A program made the translations under genes and the position numbers. This document shows, piece after piece, positions 63,951-64,000 of a stretch of 64,000 nt of DNA (position 1 is its first letter; each line of letters opens with the position of its first letter). The notes beneath the pieces were generated by a model that made no database searches, was not told the origin of the DNA, and saw nothing but the letters and a program-made list of their open reading frames with translations. Origin of the DNA: Chelatococcus reniformis (GTDB lineage Bacteria; Pseudomonadota; Alphaproteobacteria; Rhizobiales; Beijerinckiaceae); the NCBI RefSeq assembly GCF_014640075.1, contig NZ_BMGG01000001.1, positions 434,001-498,000 of the forward strand, read 5' to 3'.

Positions 63951-64000
63951 ATGAGCATCCTTGGCAAAATCATGAGCGCCGTCTTCGGCTCGACATCGGC
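63951..64000 (+). CDS. DUF3597-family protein (start only, cut by window edge)
   Basis: ATG 63951 has GGAG nine bases upstream. The 16 visible residues, MSILGKIMSAVFGSTS, match the invariant opening (MSI-GKIMS-IFG) of DUF3597 proteins, small proteins of unknown function common in Alphaproteobacteria. The rest lies beyond base 64000. Confidence 0.65.
   Translation, partial: MSILGKIMSAVFGSTS

Overview
The window is G+C-rich DNA with the gene content and intergenic palindromes typical of an alphaproteobacterium of the Hyphomicrobiales (Rhizobiales). Signs of this are several solute-uptake ABC systems, Tat-type solute-binding proteins, a class III cyclase of the DUF5939 type, a Hint-domain protein, a DUF2945 protein, and repeated palindromes built on ATGGCCGGGTCAAGCCCGGC. 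The genus cannot be assigned from what is seen. No rRNA, CRISPR array, prophage or complete insertion sequence is visible. One tRNA-Arg(CCG) lies near the right edge.

Layout. 1-944: end of a MocR-type aminotransferase-like regulator. 951-11904: an amide-utilisation block. An AmiC-like sensor and an AmiR-like ANTAR antiterminator (ATGA overlap) face an amidase, an acetamidase/formamidase and a five-gene Urt/Fmd-like ABC transporter, followed by an SDR oxidoreductase. 12182-19482: DUF5939 adenylate/guanylate cyclase, a GT2-GT4 double glycosyltransferase, a LysR regulator, an MBL-fold hydrolase and an alpha/beta hydrolase. 19686-27006: transporter cluster 1 (permease, binding protein, permease fused to a strictosidine-synthase/SMP-30-like propeller, free propeller, double ATPase). 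27189-41433: orphan Tat binding protein, PBP4-type carboxypeptidase, an AT-rich gene remnant, FAD monooxygenase, GlxA-type regulator, methyltransferase, esterase, a large hybrid histidine kinase, a stress-type flavin-binding-fold protein, DUF2945 protein and Hint protein. 41755-48917: transporter cluster 2, a paralogue of cluster 1 with the same five-gene order on the opposite strand. 49353-59920: an oligopeptide/nickel-type ABC operon with a translationally coupled 48-residue ORF at its head, three tandem paralogous binding proteins, and an AMP-dependent acyl-CoA ligase at its end. 60089-64000: HXXEE membrane protein, Fe(II)/2-oxoglutarate-type dioxygenase, TIGR03862/HI0933-like flavoprotein, tRNA-Arg, and the start of a DUF3597 gene.

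How the genes work together. The region is mainly about scavenging organic solutes. The amide block pairs uptake with cytoplasmic amide hydrolysis under an amide-sensing antiterminator. The two duplicated clusters pair CUT2-type uptake with a propeller covalently attached to the permease. Its metal-site residues (E, N, D) look intact, whereas the free propeller next to it has lost two of them in both clusters. This paired active/degenerate propeller transporter is the most unusual system seen here. In three transporter operons a pair of palindromic elements sits directly after the binding-protein gene, as REP elements do in enteric malE-malF. Palindromic elements also supply the last codons of two genes.
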